Below are positions 1 to 6,451 of a DNA stretch of 8,773 bases, piece by piece (position 1 is the stretch's first letter; the number at the start of each line of letters is the position of its first letter). A program made the translations under genes and the position numbers. This stretch comes from an uncultured Collinsella sp. (GTDB taxonomy: Bacteria > Actinomycetota > Coriobacteriia > Coriobacteriales > Coriobacteriaceae), in the NCBI GenBank assembly GCA_902488525.1, contig CABTWP010000063.1:1-8773 (forward strand), read 5' to 3'. The notes under the pieces are model-generated. The model had not been told where the DNA came from and searched no databases. It saw only the letters and a program-made list of their open reading frames with translations.

Positions 1-47
1 CTCGTTGCGGCGCGGCTGCGCCTATGGCACTTCAACATCATTGTCGC

Positions 48-88
48 AGCCCCGACCCGCGGTCACGAGCGGGGGCTCCTATCTTTTT
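48..88 (+). terminator. Possible rho-independent terminator of an upstream gene
   Basis: A GC-rich imperfect hairpin pairs CCCGC (56-60) with GCGGG (69-73) and, beyond a 4-base bulge, AGCC (48-51) with GGCT (74-77). A run of five T follows at 84-88. This is the layout of an intrinsic terminator and would end a plus-strand gene lying to the left of the window. No gene end can be assigned: frame 1 is open from base 1 to a TAG at 88-90 and would run through the hairpin, and the short peptide resembles nothing I know. Confidence 0.4.
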
Positions 89-144
89 AGTGCCCTCGGA
101 TTGGGTCATAGTGTCTGTCCGCGCCAAAACATCGGCGTTGCCGG

Positions 145-216
145 GCCGGCACTTGGGGACGTTCCTTTTCTGCCGGCACCTGGGGACACTCCTTAGCCGT
201 TGGGGGCGTTCTTAAA
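145..216. repeat. Short tandem repeat family built on GGCACYTGGGGAC
   Basis: Three degenerate units follow one another. Unit 1 (145-171) begins GCCGGCACTTGGGGACGTTC, unit 2 (172-195) begins GCCGGCACCTGGGGACACTC, and unit 3 (196-216) is a decayed GCCGTTGGGGGCGTTC. Unit starts are 27 and 24 bp apart. The first two units each continue into CCTT after the quoted bases. The stretch is non-coding and lies between the possible upstream terminator and the recQ promoter. Tandem GGGGAC-type units of this sort look like dispersed extragenic elements; that they belong to a genome-wide family is inference. Confidence 0.6.
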
Positions 217-262
217 CGACTAGTCTGGGCGGCGGCCGTGTGCTGCTGTCCGCGTGGCGGCG

Positions 263-268
263 TATAAT
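263..268 (+). promoter_or_regulatory. -10 box upstream of recQ
   Basis: A perfect TATAAT lies 31 bases before the recQ ATG. No good -35 box stands 16-18 bp upstream (GTGCTG at 240-245 is the best, at 17 bp), so the promoter may rely mostly on its -10 element or on an activator. An AGGA (292-295) four bases before the ATG serves as the ribosome binding site. The rest of 1-299 shows no gene that I can support. Confidence 0.5.
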
Positions 269-299
269 CGGCGGCAGATGACTTGAACGTTAGGAAACC

Positions 300-2279
300 A
301 TGACCGATAGCATGCAGCAGATGGCGCTCGACACGCTCGGCGCCTATTTTGGCTACACCTCATTTCGCCCGGGACAGGACCGCATGGTCGATGCGATCCT
401 TGCCGGTCGCGATGCGCTGGGCGTTATGCCCACGGGCGCCGGCAAGTCCATTTGCTACCAGGTGCCCGCGCTCATGCTGCCCGGCATCACCTTTGTGGTA
501 AGTCCGCTGCTGTCGCTTATGGAGGACCAGACCCGCGCGCTGCTCGCGGCGGGTGCGCGCCCCAGCTATCTCAACTCCAGCCTTACCCCGGCCCAGCAAA
601 ACACCGTGCTCAAGCGGGCGCGCGAGGGCCGCTACCAGCTTATGTACGTGGCGCCCGAGCGTCTGCTCGAGCCGCGCTTTTTAGCCTTTGCGCAGGAGGC
701 TGCGGGTTCCGCCGGCATTGGCGTGCCGCTCGTGGCCATTGACGAGGCCCACTGCGTAAGCCAATGGGGTCAGGATTTCCGCCCCGCCTATCTGCAGATT
801 CGTGAGTTCATCGATTCCCTGCCGCAGCGCCCCATCGTGGCGGCGTTTACCGCCACGGCGACCGAACGCGTGCGTGCGGATATTCAGCAGATGCTCGGCC
901 TGCAAAACCCTGCGACGGTGGTGACGGGCTTCGATCGCAAGAATCTCTACTTTGGTTGCGAGGAGATGGGCGACAAGGCCAAGACTGCCTGGGTGCGCGA
1001 CTATGTGATCGCGCATTCGAGCGAGAGCGGTATCGTGTATTGCTCGACCCGCAAGACGGTCGATGCGCTGGCGGGCGAGCTTGCCGAGGCGCTGGGCCCC
1101 AGCGGCATTCGCGTTGGCCGCTACCATGCCGGCATGGGCAACGACGCCCGTCGCCAAAGCCAGCGCGCCTTTATCGACGACGATATCCAGGTGATGGTTG
1201 CCACCAACGCCTTTGGCATGGGCATCGACAAGCCCAACGTGCGCTACGTGATCCACAACAACGTGCCCGAGAGCATCGAAGCCTACTACCAGGAGGCGGG
1301 CCGCGCCGGCCGCGATGGCGACCCGGCCAGCTGCTACTTGCTGTGGAACGGCAACGATTTTCGCATGCGCCGCTTTCTGATCGACCGCGGCGATGCTGCC
1401 GATGAGGCGCTCGACGACGAGCAGCGCGCGTGGGCGCTCCAGAATCGATATCGTCTGCTCAGCCAGATGGAGGGCTACTGCAATACCACCGGCTGCCTGC
1501 GCGAATACATGCTGCGCTACTTTGGCGACGAGGCCGCGGCCGAGCATGCCGCGGCCAGTACGGGCGGCACCGCCACGGACGACGTCGAGAGCTGCGGCAA
1601 CTGCAGCAACTGCCTCACGCAGTTCGAGGTCGAGGACGTCACCGATATGGCCCGCGCCGCCGTGCGCTACGTGGCCACGCGTCCCATGCGCTTTGGCAAG
1701 TCGCTCATCGCCGATGTGCTCCACGGCGGCAACACCGAGCGCATTCGCCAGATGCATCTGGACGAGGACCGCGGCTACGGTGAGCTGTCGAGCGAATCGG
1801 TCGGGCGCATCAAGGACATCATCGGCCAGCTGTGCGGCCGCGGTTATCTGGCCACCTCGCAGGGGCAGTACCCGGTCGTGGGGCTGGGTCCGCGTGCCGT
1901 CGAGGTCGAGGATGAGGCGTTCGCCTTTACCGTTAAGCGTCGTGCGTCCAAGCGCAAGGCCTCGGCCCGCGCCCGCCGCGCCGTCGATCTGCTGCGCGAG
2001 GAGGCCGAGCTGGATCAGCGCCCGCGTGTTGGCGACGATGCCGAGCTGTTCGAGCGCCTGCGTGCCCTCCGCAAGGAAATCTCGACGGAGCTGGAGATGG
2101 CGCCGTACATGGTCTTTTCCGACAAGGCCCTGCGCGGCCTGTGCCGCCTACGCCCACAGACGCGCGACGAGCTTATCCAGGTCAACGGCATCGGCGAGAA
2201 AAAGGCCGACGCCTTTGGCGAGCAGTTTATGGCGGCGATTGAAGAGTTTGAGTCCGAGCATGCACGGAATGGAGCATAA
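300..2279 (+). CDS. recQ: ATP-dependent DNA helicase RecQ
   Basis: This is a 3'-to-5' superfamily 2 DNA helicase of the RecQ family, acting in the cytoplasm on forks, gaps and recombination intermediates. The 659-residue protein shows Q-motif residues FRPGQ (22-26), Walker A PTGAGKS (44-50, Lys49), DEAH (148-151) followed by the RecQ aromatic-rich loop CVSQWGQDFRP, motif III AAFTATAT (181-188) and motif VI QEAGRAGRDG (331-340). The zinc-binding region has Cys399 and the triplet Cys432/435/438. The C-terminal third fits an RQC winged helix (about 445-555) and an HRDC domain (about 595-650, with the helix-hairpin-like VNGIGEKKADAFG). The stretch between Cys399 and Cys432 is longer than in E. 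coli RecQ (32 versus 17 residues from the first zinc Cys to the second) and is Ala/Thr/Gly-rich. The start at 300 has an AGGA four bases upstream and a TATAAT further up. The next gene begins two bases after the stop. Confidence 0.96.
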   Translation: MTDSMQQMALDTLGAYFGYTSFRPGQDRMVDAILAGRDALGVMPTGAGKSICYQVPALMLPGITFVVSPLLSLMEDQTRALLAAGARPSYLNSSLTPAQQNTVLKRAREGRYQLMYVAPERLLEPRFLAFAQEAAGSAGIGVPLVAIDEAHCVSQWGQDFRPAYLQIREFIDSLPQRPIVAAFTATATERVRADIQQMLGLQNPATVVTGFDRKNLYFGCEEMGDKAKTAWVRDYVIAHSSESGIVYCSTRKTVDALAGELAEALGPSGIRVGRYHAGMGNDARRQSQRAFIDDDIQVMVATNAFGMGIDKPNVRYVIHNNVPESIEAYYQEAGRAGRDGDPASCYLLWNGNDFRMRRFLIDRGDAADEALDDEQRAWALQNRYRLLSQMEGYCNTTGCLREYMLRYFGDEAAAEHAAASTGGTATDDVESCGNCSNCLTQFEVEDVTDMARAAVRYVATRPMRFGKSLIADVLHGGNTERIRQMHLDEDRGYGELSSESVGRIKDIIGQLCGRGYLATSQGQYPVVGLGPRAVEVEDEAFAFTVKRRASKRKASARARRAVDLLREEAELDQRPRVGDDAELFERLRALRKEISTELEMAPYMVFSDKALRGLCRLRPQTRDELIQVNGIGEKKADAFGEQFMAAIEEFESEHARNGA

Positions 2280-2281
2280 CG

Positions 2282-3037
2282 ATGGCATCCGATGATAAAA
2301 CCGAGCGCACTGAGGTGTCCGCTGTGCCGCTGTACCAGCAGGTTATGGACGACCTAAAGGGCGAGATCGCGCGTGGCGTGTACGCATCCGGCTCGCGCAT
2401 TCCTTCCGAGATGGAGCTCGCGAAGTACTACGGCGTGGGACGCATCACCGTGCGCCGCGCCATCGAGGAGCTGTCGCGCGCGGGGTATCTCAACCGCCAG
2501 CAGGGGAGGGGCACGTTCGTGTGCGCGCCCAAGCTCAAGCGCAAGATTGTCCAGAAGGGTGACGTTCAGAGCTTTTCCGAGGGTTGCGCTGCCAACGACA
2601 TGGTGCCGGGTGCGCGTCTGGTGTCGCGCACGGTGGTCGCGGCGACGCACGAGGATGCGGCGTTCTTTGGCGTGGAGCCCGGCTGCGAGCTTATCGTGGT
2701 CGAGCGCGTGCGCACGGCCGACGGCATTCCCGTCATGCTCGAGAACAACGCCTTTGTGCTCGCCGACCATCCCTACCTGCAGACGCTGGCCGACGAGGAC
2801 CTCACCGATAACTCAATCTTTGCGCTCGTTGCCGAGCATTCGGGTCGCGCGCCGCTCAAGTCCGACCCCTGCACCGTGGAGATTGCGCTTGCCGATACTC
2901 AGACGGCCCCGCTGCTGGAGGTGCCGGTCGGCGAGCCGCTCTTCTATATGGAGGCCTACTTTACCGACGCCGGCGGGCGCCCTCTACTGCTCGGCCGCCA
3001 AAAGATCGTGGGCTCGCGCTACGTCTTTGACATCTAA
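2282..3037 (+). CDS. GntR-family transcriptional regulator with UTRA domain (FrlR/HutC type)
   Basis: This is a 251-residue one-component repressor. An N-terminal GntR winged helix-turn-helix (about 15-82) carries the family signature: PLYQQVMDDLKGEI, then GSRIPSEMELAKYYGVGRITVRRAI, then the wing GYLNRQQGRGTFV. It is followed by a UTRA effector domain (about 105-250) with typical VVERVRTADGIPVMLEN and ending LLGRQKIVGSRYVFDI. UTRA regulators of this subgroup usually sense a phosphorylated sugar or similar small molecule. The gene starts two bases after the recQ stop, with GGAG (2271-2274) inside the end of recQ, so the two are probably co-transcribed and translationally coupled. It lies directly upstream of, and on the same strand as, a FrlB-type deglycase, as FrlR is linked to FrlB in E. 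coli. The best-supported inference is that it represses that gene through the repeats at 3047-3126. The exact ligand is not readable from sequence. Confidence 0.9.
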   Translation: MASDDKTERTEVSAVPLYQQVMDDLKGEIARGVYASGSRIPSEMELAKYYGVGRITVRRAIEELSRAGYLNRQQGRGTFVCAPKLKRKIVQKGDVQSFSEGCAANDMVPGARLVSRTVVAATHEDAAFFGVEPGCELIVVERVRTADGIPVMLENNAFVLADHPYLQTLADEDLTDNSIFALVAEHSGRAPLKSDPCTVEIALADTQTAPLLEVPVGEPLFYMEAYFTDAGGRPLLLGRQKIVGSRYVFDI

Positions 3038-3046
3038 CGTCCACAG

Positions 3047-3126
3047 ATAGAACAATATAGAACAAATTTGCTGAGATGACTTCACGGGCGTTGTTACACG
3101 TGCTATAAATAGGACAACATAGAACG
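3047..3126 (+). promoter_or_regulatory. Promoter of the deglycase gene, bracketed by paired ATAGAACA operator-like repeats
   Basis: Two copies of an 18-bp composite site occur in this short intergenic region: ATAGAACAATATAGAACA (3047-3064) and ATAGGACAACATAGAACG (3109-3126). Each is two 8-bp half-sites in direct orientation, 10 bp apart (8 plus a 2-bp gap). Between them is a plausible promoter: TTCACG (3081-3086), 17 bp, then TATAAA (3104-3109). Site 2 thus overlaps the -10/+1 region and site 1 sits upstream of the -35, a normal layout for looping or cooperative repression. The GntR/UTRA protein encoded just upstream is the obvious candidate binder, although GntR operators are more often inverted repeats. 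An 8-bp stem, ACGACAGC (3124-3131) with GCTGTCGT (3140-3147), follows in the leader. Confidence 0.6.
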
Positions 3127-3181
3127 ACAGCAGGTACGAGCTGTCGTCGTTCAAAGCCGCCCCACAAGGAGGAGCATCAGC

Positions 3182-4150
3182 ATGAACGCACATGATCTGG
3201 TTCAGGAAATCATCGAGCGCAAGGGCAAGATCGAGAACGTCTTTTGGATCGCTTGTGGCGGTTCGATGATCGACCTGATGCCGGCCAACGAACTGCTCAA
3301 GCGTGAGGCCACCACGTTTACCTCGACGGTCTACACGGCGCGCGAGTTTTGCCTGATGGCTCCCAAGAGTCTTGGCGAGAAGTCGCTCGTCATCGCCTGC
3401 AGCCACAGCGGCAACACGCAGGAGGTCGTCGACGGCTGCGAGATGGCGCTGGCCGCCGGTGCCGAGGTCATTGCCCTTACCGACTGCGAGGGCTCAAAGA
3501 TCGACAACGGCAAGTGGACTACCTGGGTCTATCCGTGGGGTGAGGGCGTGCCGCAGGCCGAGGTGCCTCAGGGTATCGGCGCTCTGATCGCCGCCGAGCT
3601 GCTCGACCAGCAGGAAGGCTACGAGGCACTCGCCGACATGTACGAGGGTCTTAAGCAGATGGACGCGCTGCTGCCCGCCGCGCGCGAGAAGGTCAACGCC
3701 GAGCTGGGTGCCCGTTTTGCCGAGCTCTGCCAGCAGCACGAGTTCTTCTATATTCTGGGATCCGGCCCCAACTTTAGCCAGACCTACGCCATGGCGATTT
3801 GCTCGCTTATGGAGATGCAGTGGCAGCACTGCTGCTACATCCACTCCGGCGAGTATTTCCACGGTCCTTTCGAGGCTACCGAGCCCGGCGTGTTCTACTT
3901 TGTGCAGCTCGGATCGGGCGAGTGCCGCCCCATGGAGGAGCGCGCGCTGGCGTTCCTCAACACGCACACCGACACGATCATGGTGCTCGATGCACTCGAG
4001 TACGGCGTGGGCGAGGTGCCCGTCAGCGTGCGTTCGTACCTGGAGCCGATCTTCTTCTACAACATGAGCTGCGAGCTGCGCGCCGCCCGCGGAAAGGTGT
4101 TCGACCACAGCCCCGAGATTCGTCGCTACATGGGCATCGAGCAGTACTAG
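3182..4150 (+). CDS. frlB: SIS-domain sugar-amine deglycase, FrlB-like (fructoselysine-6-phosphate deglycase type)
   Basis: This 322-residue cytoplasmic enzyme has two SIS (sugar isomerase) domains. The first contains ACGGS (24-28) and the phosphate-binding ACSHSGNT (72-79). The second contains ILGSGPNFSQTYA (191-203) and the highly conserved EMQWQHCCYIHSGEYFHGPFE (211-231). Within that, Glu224 and His227 match the HSGEFFHGP segment of E. coli FrlB. The C-terminus RRYMGIEQY matches the FrlB ending RRYMWKVEY. FrlB splits fructoselysine 6-phosphate into lysine and glucose 6-phosphate; relatives act on glucoselysine-6-P or other fructosamine phosphates, so the amine part is uncertain. A strong AAGGAGG (3166-3172) stands nine bases before the ATG. 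No FrlD-type kinase, PTS or permease gene is in the window, so substrate phosphorylation and uptake must be encoded elsewhere. It is probably controlled by the upstream GntR/UTRA regulator. A terminator hairpin follows. Confidence 0.88.
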   Translation: MNAHDLVQEIIERKGKIENVFWIACGGSMIDLMPANELLKREATTFTSTVYTAREFCLMAPKSLGEKSLVIACSHSGNTQEVVDGCEMALAAGAEVIALTDCEGSKIDNGKWTTWVYPWGEGVPQAEVPQGIGALIAAELLDQQEGYEALADMYEGLKQMDALLPAAREKVNAELGARFAELCQQHEFFYILGSGPNFSQTYAMAICSLMEMQWQHCCYIHSGEYFHGPFEATEPGVFYFVQLGSGECRPMEERALAFLNTHTDTIMVLDALEYGVGEVPVSVRSYLEPIFFYNMSCELRAARGKVFDHSPEIRRYMGIEQY

Positions 4151-4201
4151 GTAACGGGAAAAGCATTCACCTTCGATTCGCAAGCGAACAGCGTGCGTAA
4201 A

Positions 4202-4240
4202 AAGCGGGCCGCGCCGGTGGGTTTCCGGCGCGGCCCGCTT
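4202..4240 (-). terminator. Strong hairpin terminator between convergent frlB and ldh
   Basis: A perfect 16-bp inverted repeat, AAGCGGGCCGCGCCGG (4202-4217) and CCGGCGCGGCCCGCTT (4225-4240), encloses the 7-base loop TGGGTTT. On the minus strand the stem runs into TTTTT (stem end plus complement of the AAAAA at 4199-4203), which makes it an intrinsic terminator for the dehydrogenase gene. Reading plus, it is followed by AGTATCG with no long T run, but the very stable stem could still hinder read-through from the deglycase gene. Confidence 0.85.
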
Positions 4241-4281
4241 AGTATCGCGCATAGATTCGCAAGGTTGCGGCAGCCAGCGGC

Positions 4282-5259
4282 TTACTTTGCGTCGTAGGCC
4301 TCGGCATCCCACCAGTCGAGTTGGGCGATGTTGTCGCGGATGTGCTGGCAGCTCTTGTGGAAGCCCTCGAGTTCGTGCTCGGAAAGGTCGAGTGTGTAGA
4401 CCTCCTCGACGCCCTCGGCACCGATCACGCACGGCAGGGAGGTAAAGATACCCTCCTCGCCATACTGGCCGGTCATAAGCGTAGAGGCCGAAAGCACGGC
4501 GTGCTCGTTGTGCAGCACGGCGGCGCAGACGCGCGCGGCGGAGTTGGCAACGGCGTACTCGGTGCACTGCTTGCCCTGGTAGGTTACGTAGCCGCCCTTG
4601 CGCGCGAGCTCCTCGATCTCCATGTGGTCGAAGGCGTACTTGTCGGGGTTCTCGGTCTGGAGCTCGTCGAGGCTCTTGCCGGCGATGGTCGCGGCCTTAA
4701 AGGCGGCCAGCTGGCTAAAGCCGTGCTCGCCGATCATGTAGGCGTCAATGGACTTGGGGCTCACGCCGACCTTCTTGGAGATCTCGGTGCGCAGGCGGGC
4801 GGAGTCCAGGCCGCAGCCCGAGCCGATGATCTTCTTGGGATCGTAGCCGGTCAGATGCCACAGCTCGGTGCACACGACGTCGCAGGGGTTGGAGATGCTC
4901 ACGAAGATGCCGTCAAAGCCGGCGTCGACGATGCGCTTGGCAAAGGAGCGGGCGGCGTCGGTGGTAAAGAACAGCTCGCCGTCGCGGTTGCCGGCGGCCA
5001 GCGCGACCTTGCCGGCAGCGTTGACGATGACGTCGCAGCAGGCAAGCTCCTCGTAGTGGTCGTAGCAGTTGACGATCTTGGCGTTGTACGGGACAAACGA
5101 AAGGGAGTCGCGCAGGTCCTGGACCTCGGACGTCACTTTGGCCTCGTTGATATCGCACAGGTACAGCTCATCGGCAATGCCCTGCATGAGCAGGCTGTTG
5201 GCGACATGTGCTCCTACGTGGCCCTGGCCGACCACACCGATCTTACGCGTCTGGTACAT
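4282..5259 (-). CDS. ldh: L-lactate / L-2-hydroxyisocaproate dehydrogenase-like NAD-dependent L-2-hydroxyacid dehydrogenase
   Basis: This 325-residue protein of the LDH/MDH superfamily would reduce pyruvate or a branched 2-oxoacid with NADH. The Rossmann motif is GQGHVG (11-16) with Asp36 at the end of strand 2, as in NAD-binding members. Other family features are SISNPCDVV (121-129), GLDSARLR (150-157) and IGEHG with catalytic His179. The active-site loop is unusual: after AAG (81-83) comes KVALAAGNRDGEL rather than the Gln-x-x-Gly-x-x-Arg pattern of standard LDHs. Arg92 is the likely catalytic Arg. This loop and the later EELARKGGYVTYQGKQCTEYAVANSA resemble Lactobacillus L-HicDH. The ATG at 5259 is chosen over a possible upstream start at 5352 because AAAGGA lies seven bases before it and the family begins with RKIGVVG. 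It is divergent from metA and convergent with frlB, and ends in the 4202-4240 terminator. Confidence 0.88.
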   Translation of the reverse strand: MYQTRKIGVVGQGHVGAHVANSLLMQGIADELYLCDINEAKVTSEVQDLRDSLSFVPYNAKIVNCYDHYEELACCDVIVNAAGKVALAAGNRDGELFFTTDAARSFAKRIVDAGFDGIFVSISNPCDVVCTELWHLTGYDPKKIIGSGCGLDSARLRTEISKKVGVSPKSIDAYMIGEHGFSQLAAFKAATIAGKSLDELQTENPDKYAFDHMEIEELARKGGYVTYQGKQCTEYAVANSAARVCAAVLHNEHAVLSASTLMTGQYGEEGIFTSLPCVIGAEGVEEVYTLDLSEHELEGFHKSCQHIRDNIAQLDWWDAEAYDAK

Positions 5260-5469
5260 ATACGTATCCTTTCGGCCGAGTTTTTCGCGTCGAACCATTG
5301 TAGCGTCCTGCTGCCACTTTGCTAGGCTAAAGCGCCGTAGATTTTTGGACATGCCTTAATCTCTACTTTTGGAGTGATTTGGGCCGCTGACGGCATCGCT
5401 GGGCGATGTGCTCGCGCGGATGGGGCCGGTCGTTGTACCATAGCTGCAACTGACTCGTAAGGAGCATCC
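5260..5469. promoter_or_regulatory. Divergent promoter region between ldh and metA
   Basis: This 210-bp gap drives two divergent genes. For the minus-strand dehydrogenase, TACAAT (plus-strand ATTGTA, 5297-5302) is a good -10 box 37 bases before its ATG, with no strong -35. For metA I find no convincing promoter hexamers. The leader contains a small stem, CATCGC (5394-5399) with GCGATG (5403-5408), directly after GCCG-CTGA-CGGC (5383-5394), and an AAGGAG (5459-5464) five bases before the metA ATG. I do not see a recognisable SAM riboswitch or T-box. Confidence 0.45.
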
Positions 5470-6396
5470 ATGCCCATTCGCATCCCCGACGCCCTCCCTG
5501 CCGCCGCGCAGCTCGAGAGCGAGAACATCTTTGTCATGACCGAGTACCGCGCGCTGCACCAGGACATCCGTCCGCTGCGCGTGCTCATCCTCAACCTCAT
5601 GCCCACCAAGATTGCCACCGAGACGCAGATCATGCGCAAGCTCTCCAACACGCCGCTGCAGGTGGAGGTGGACCTGCTGCGCACGAAAACGCACGAGGCC
5701 ACGCACGTGAGCGCCGGCCACCTGGAGACGTTCTACCGCACGTTCGACGACATCCGCGACATCCACTACGACGGCCTGATCATCACGGGCGCGCCGGTGG
5801 AGCAGATGCCGTTCGAAGAGGTCGACTACTGGCCCGAGCTCTGCCAGATCATGGATTGGTCCACCACGCACGTGCACTCTACGCTGCACATTTGTTGGGG
5901 CGCGCAGGCTGGCCTGTACCATCATTACGGTATCCAGAAGTACGACCTGCCGGCAAAGGCGAGCGGTGTGTTCGAGCATTATCTGGTGAAGCCGCAAAGC
6001 CCGCTGGTCCGCGGCTTCGACGACCGTTTCTATGCCGTGCATTCGCGCAACACCGATGTGCGCCGCGAGGACGTGGAGGCCGAGCCGCAGCTTGAGGTCG
6101 TGGCCGTGTCCGACGAGGTGGGCTTGTACATCGTCAAGTCGACCGACAGCCGCCGCTTCTTTGTCTTTGGCCATCCCGAGTACGATACCGACACGTTGCG
6201 CTTGGAGTACGAGCGCGACGTGAAGCGCGGGCTCAACCCCCAGGTGCCGGCGCATTACTTCCCAGGTGACGACCCCACCGCCGAGCCGCGTAACGTCTGG
6301 CGCAGCCAGGCTCAGCTGTTCTACACCAACTGGCTCAACTACTACGTCTACCAGACCACGCCCTACGACCTGGCCCGCGCCGGCGAGGAGCATTAG
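5470..6396 (+). CDS. metA: Homoserine O-acetyltransferase, MetA family
   Basis: This 308-residue protein has the MetA glutamine-amidotransferase-like fold and activates the hydroxyl of homoserine for methionine synthesis in the cytoplasm. The numbering falls exactly on the studied enzymes: Lys47 (LMPTK), catalytic Cys142 in LHICWGAQAGLYHHYGI, and the His235/Glu237 pair in FGHPEYD. Residue 111, in ITGAPVE, is Glu. In characterised MetA proteins Glu111 goes with acetyl-CoA (Bacillus cereus) and Gly111 with succinyl-CoA (E. coli, GAPLG). The product is therefore predicted to be O-acetylhomoserine, whatever the family default name says. The start has AAGGAG five bases upstream and the length is normal (E. 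coli 309). Transcription probably ends at the palindrome plus T6 at 6503-6573. No other methionine gene lies in the window. Confidence 0.96.
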   Translation: MPIRIPDALPAAAQLESENIFVMTEYRALHQDIRPLRVLILNLMPTKIATETQIMRKLSNTPLQVEVDLLRTKTHEATHVSAGHLETFYRTFDDIRDIHYDGLIITGAPVEQMPFEEVDYWPELCQIMDWSTTHVHSTLHICWGAQAGLYHHYGIQKYDLPAKASGVFEHYLVKPQSPLVRGFDDRFYAVHSRNTDVRREDVEAEPQLEVVAVSDEVGLYIVKSTDSRRFFVFGHPEYDTDTLRLEYERDVKRGLNPQVPAHYFPGDDPTAEPRNVWRSQAQLFYTNWLNYYVYQTTPYDLARAGEEH

Positions 6397-6447
6397 GCTG
6401 CGGCTGTAGCTGTGGTTGCTGCTGCGGCCGTTGCTGTGCTCGCAGCG
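6397..6447 (+). repeat. GCT/GTN-rich low-complexity tract just after metA
   Basis: Immediately after the metA TAG, seventeen in-frame codons are almost all Ala or Val (GCT, GCG, GTA, GTG, GTT; one CTC) before a TGA at 6448. It is a GCTGYN-type microsatellite. Because metA already has the family's full length, this is most likely 3' untranslated sequence and not part of the protein. Confidence 0.55.
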
Positions 6448-6451
6448 TGAC

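Noticed and set aside
1..90. C-terminal end of an upstream plus-strand gene in frame 1
   Set aside because: The frame is open from the window edge to 88-90, but it would run through the terminator-like hairpin and the short peptide is unrecognisable, so I cannot support it.
681..1757. Long minus-strand open frame (358 codons) opposite recQ
   Set aside because: It is antisense to an unmistakable RecQ helicase, has a composition expected from a high-GC shadow frame (Ala/His/Gly/Val-rich) and no recognisable domain.
4321..5325. 334-codon plus-strand open frame opposite the dehydrogenase gene
   Set aside because: It is a Val/Gly/Ala-rich shadow of the dehydrogenase, with no domain and overlapping the real gene entirely.
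5260..5469. SAM riboswitch upstream of metA
   Set aside because: The leader is short and holds only small stems; no SAM-I or SAM-II consensus elements or terminator are recognisable.
6397..6450. Ala/Val-rich C-terminal extension of MetA by stop-codon read-through
   Set aside because: MetA is already full length at the TAG, and the following codons look like a simple GCT/GTN microsatellite. No read-through signal is visible.
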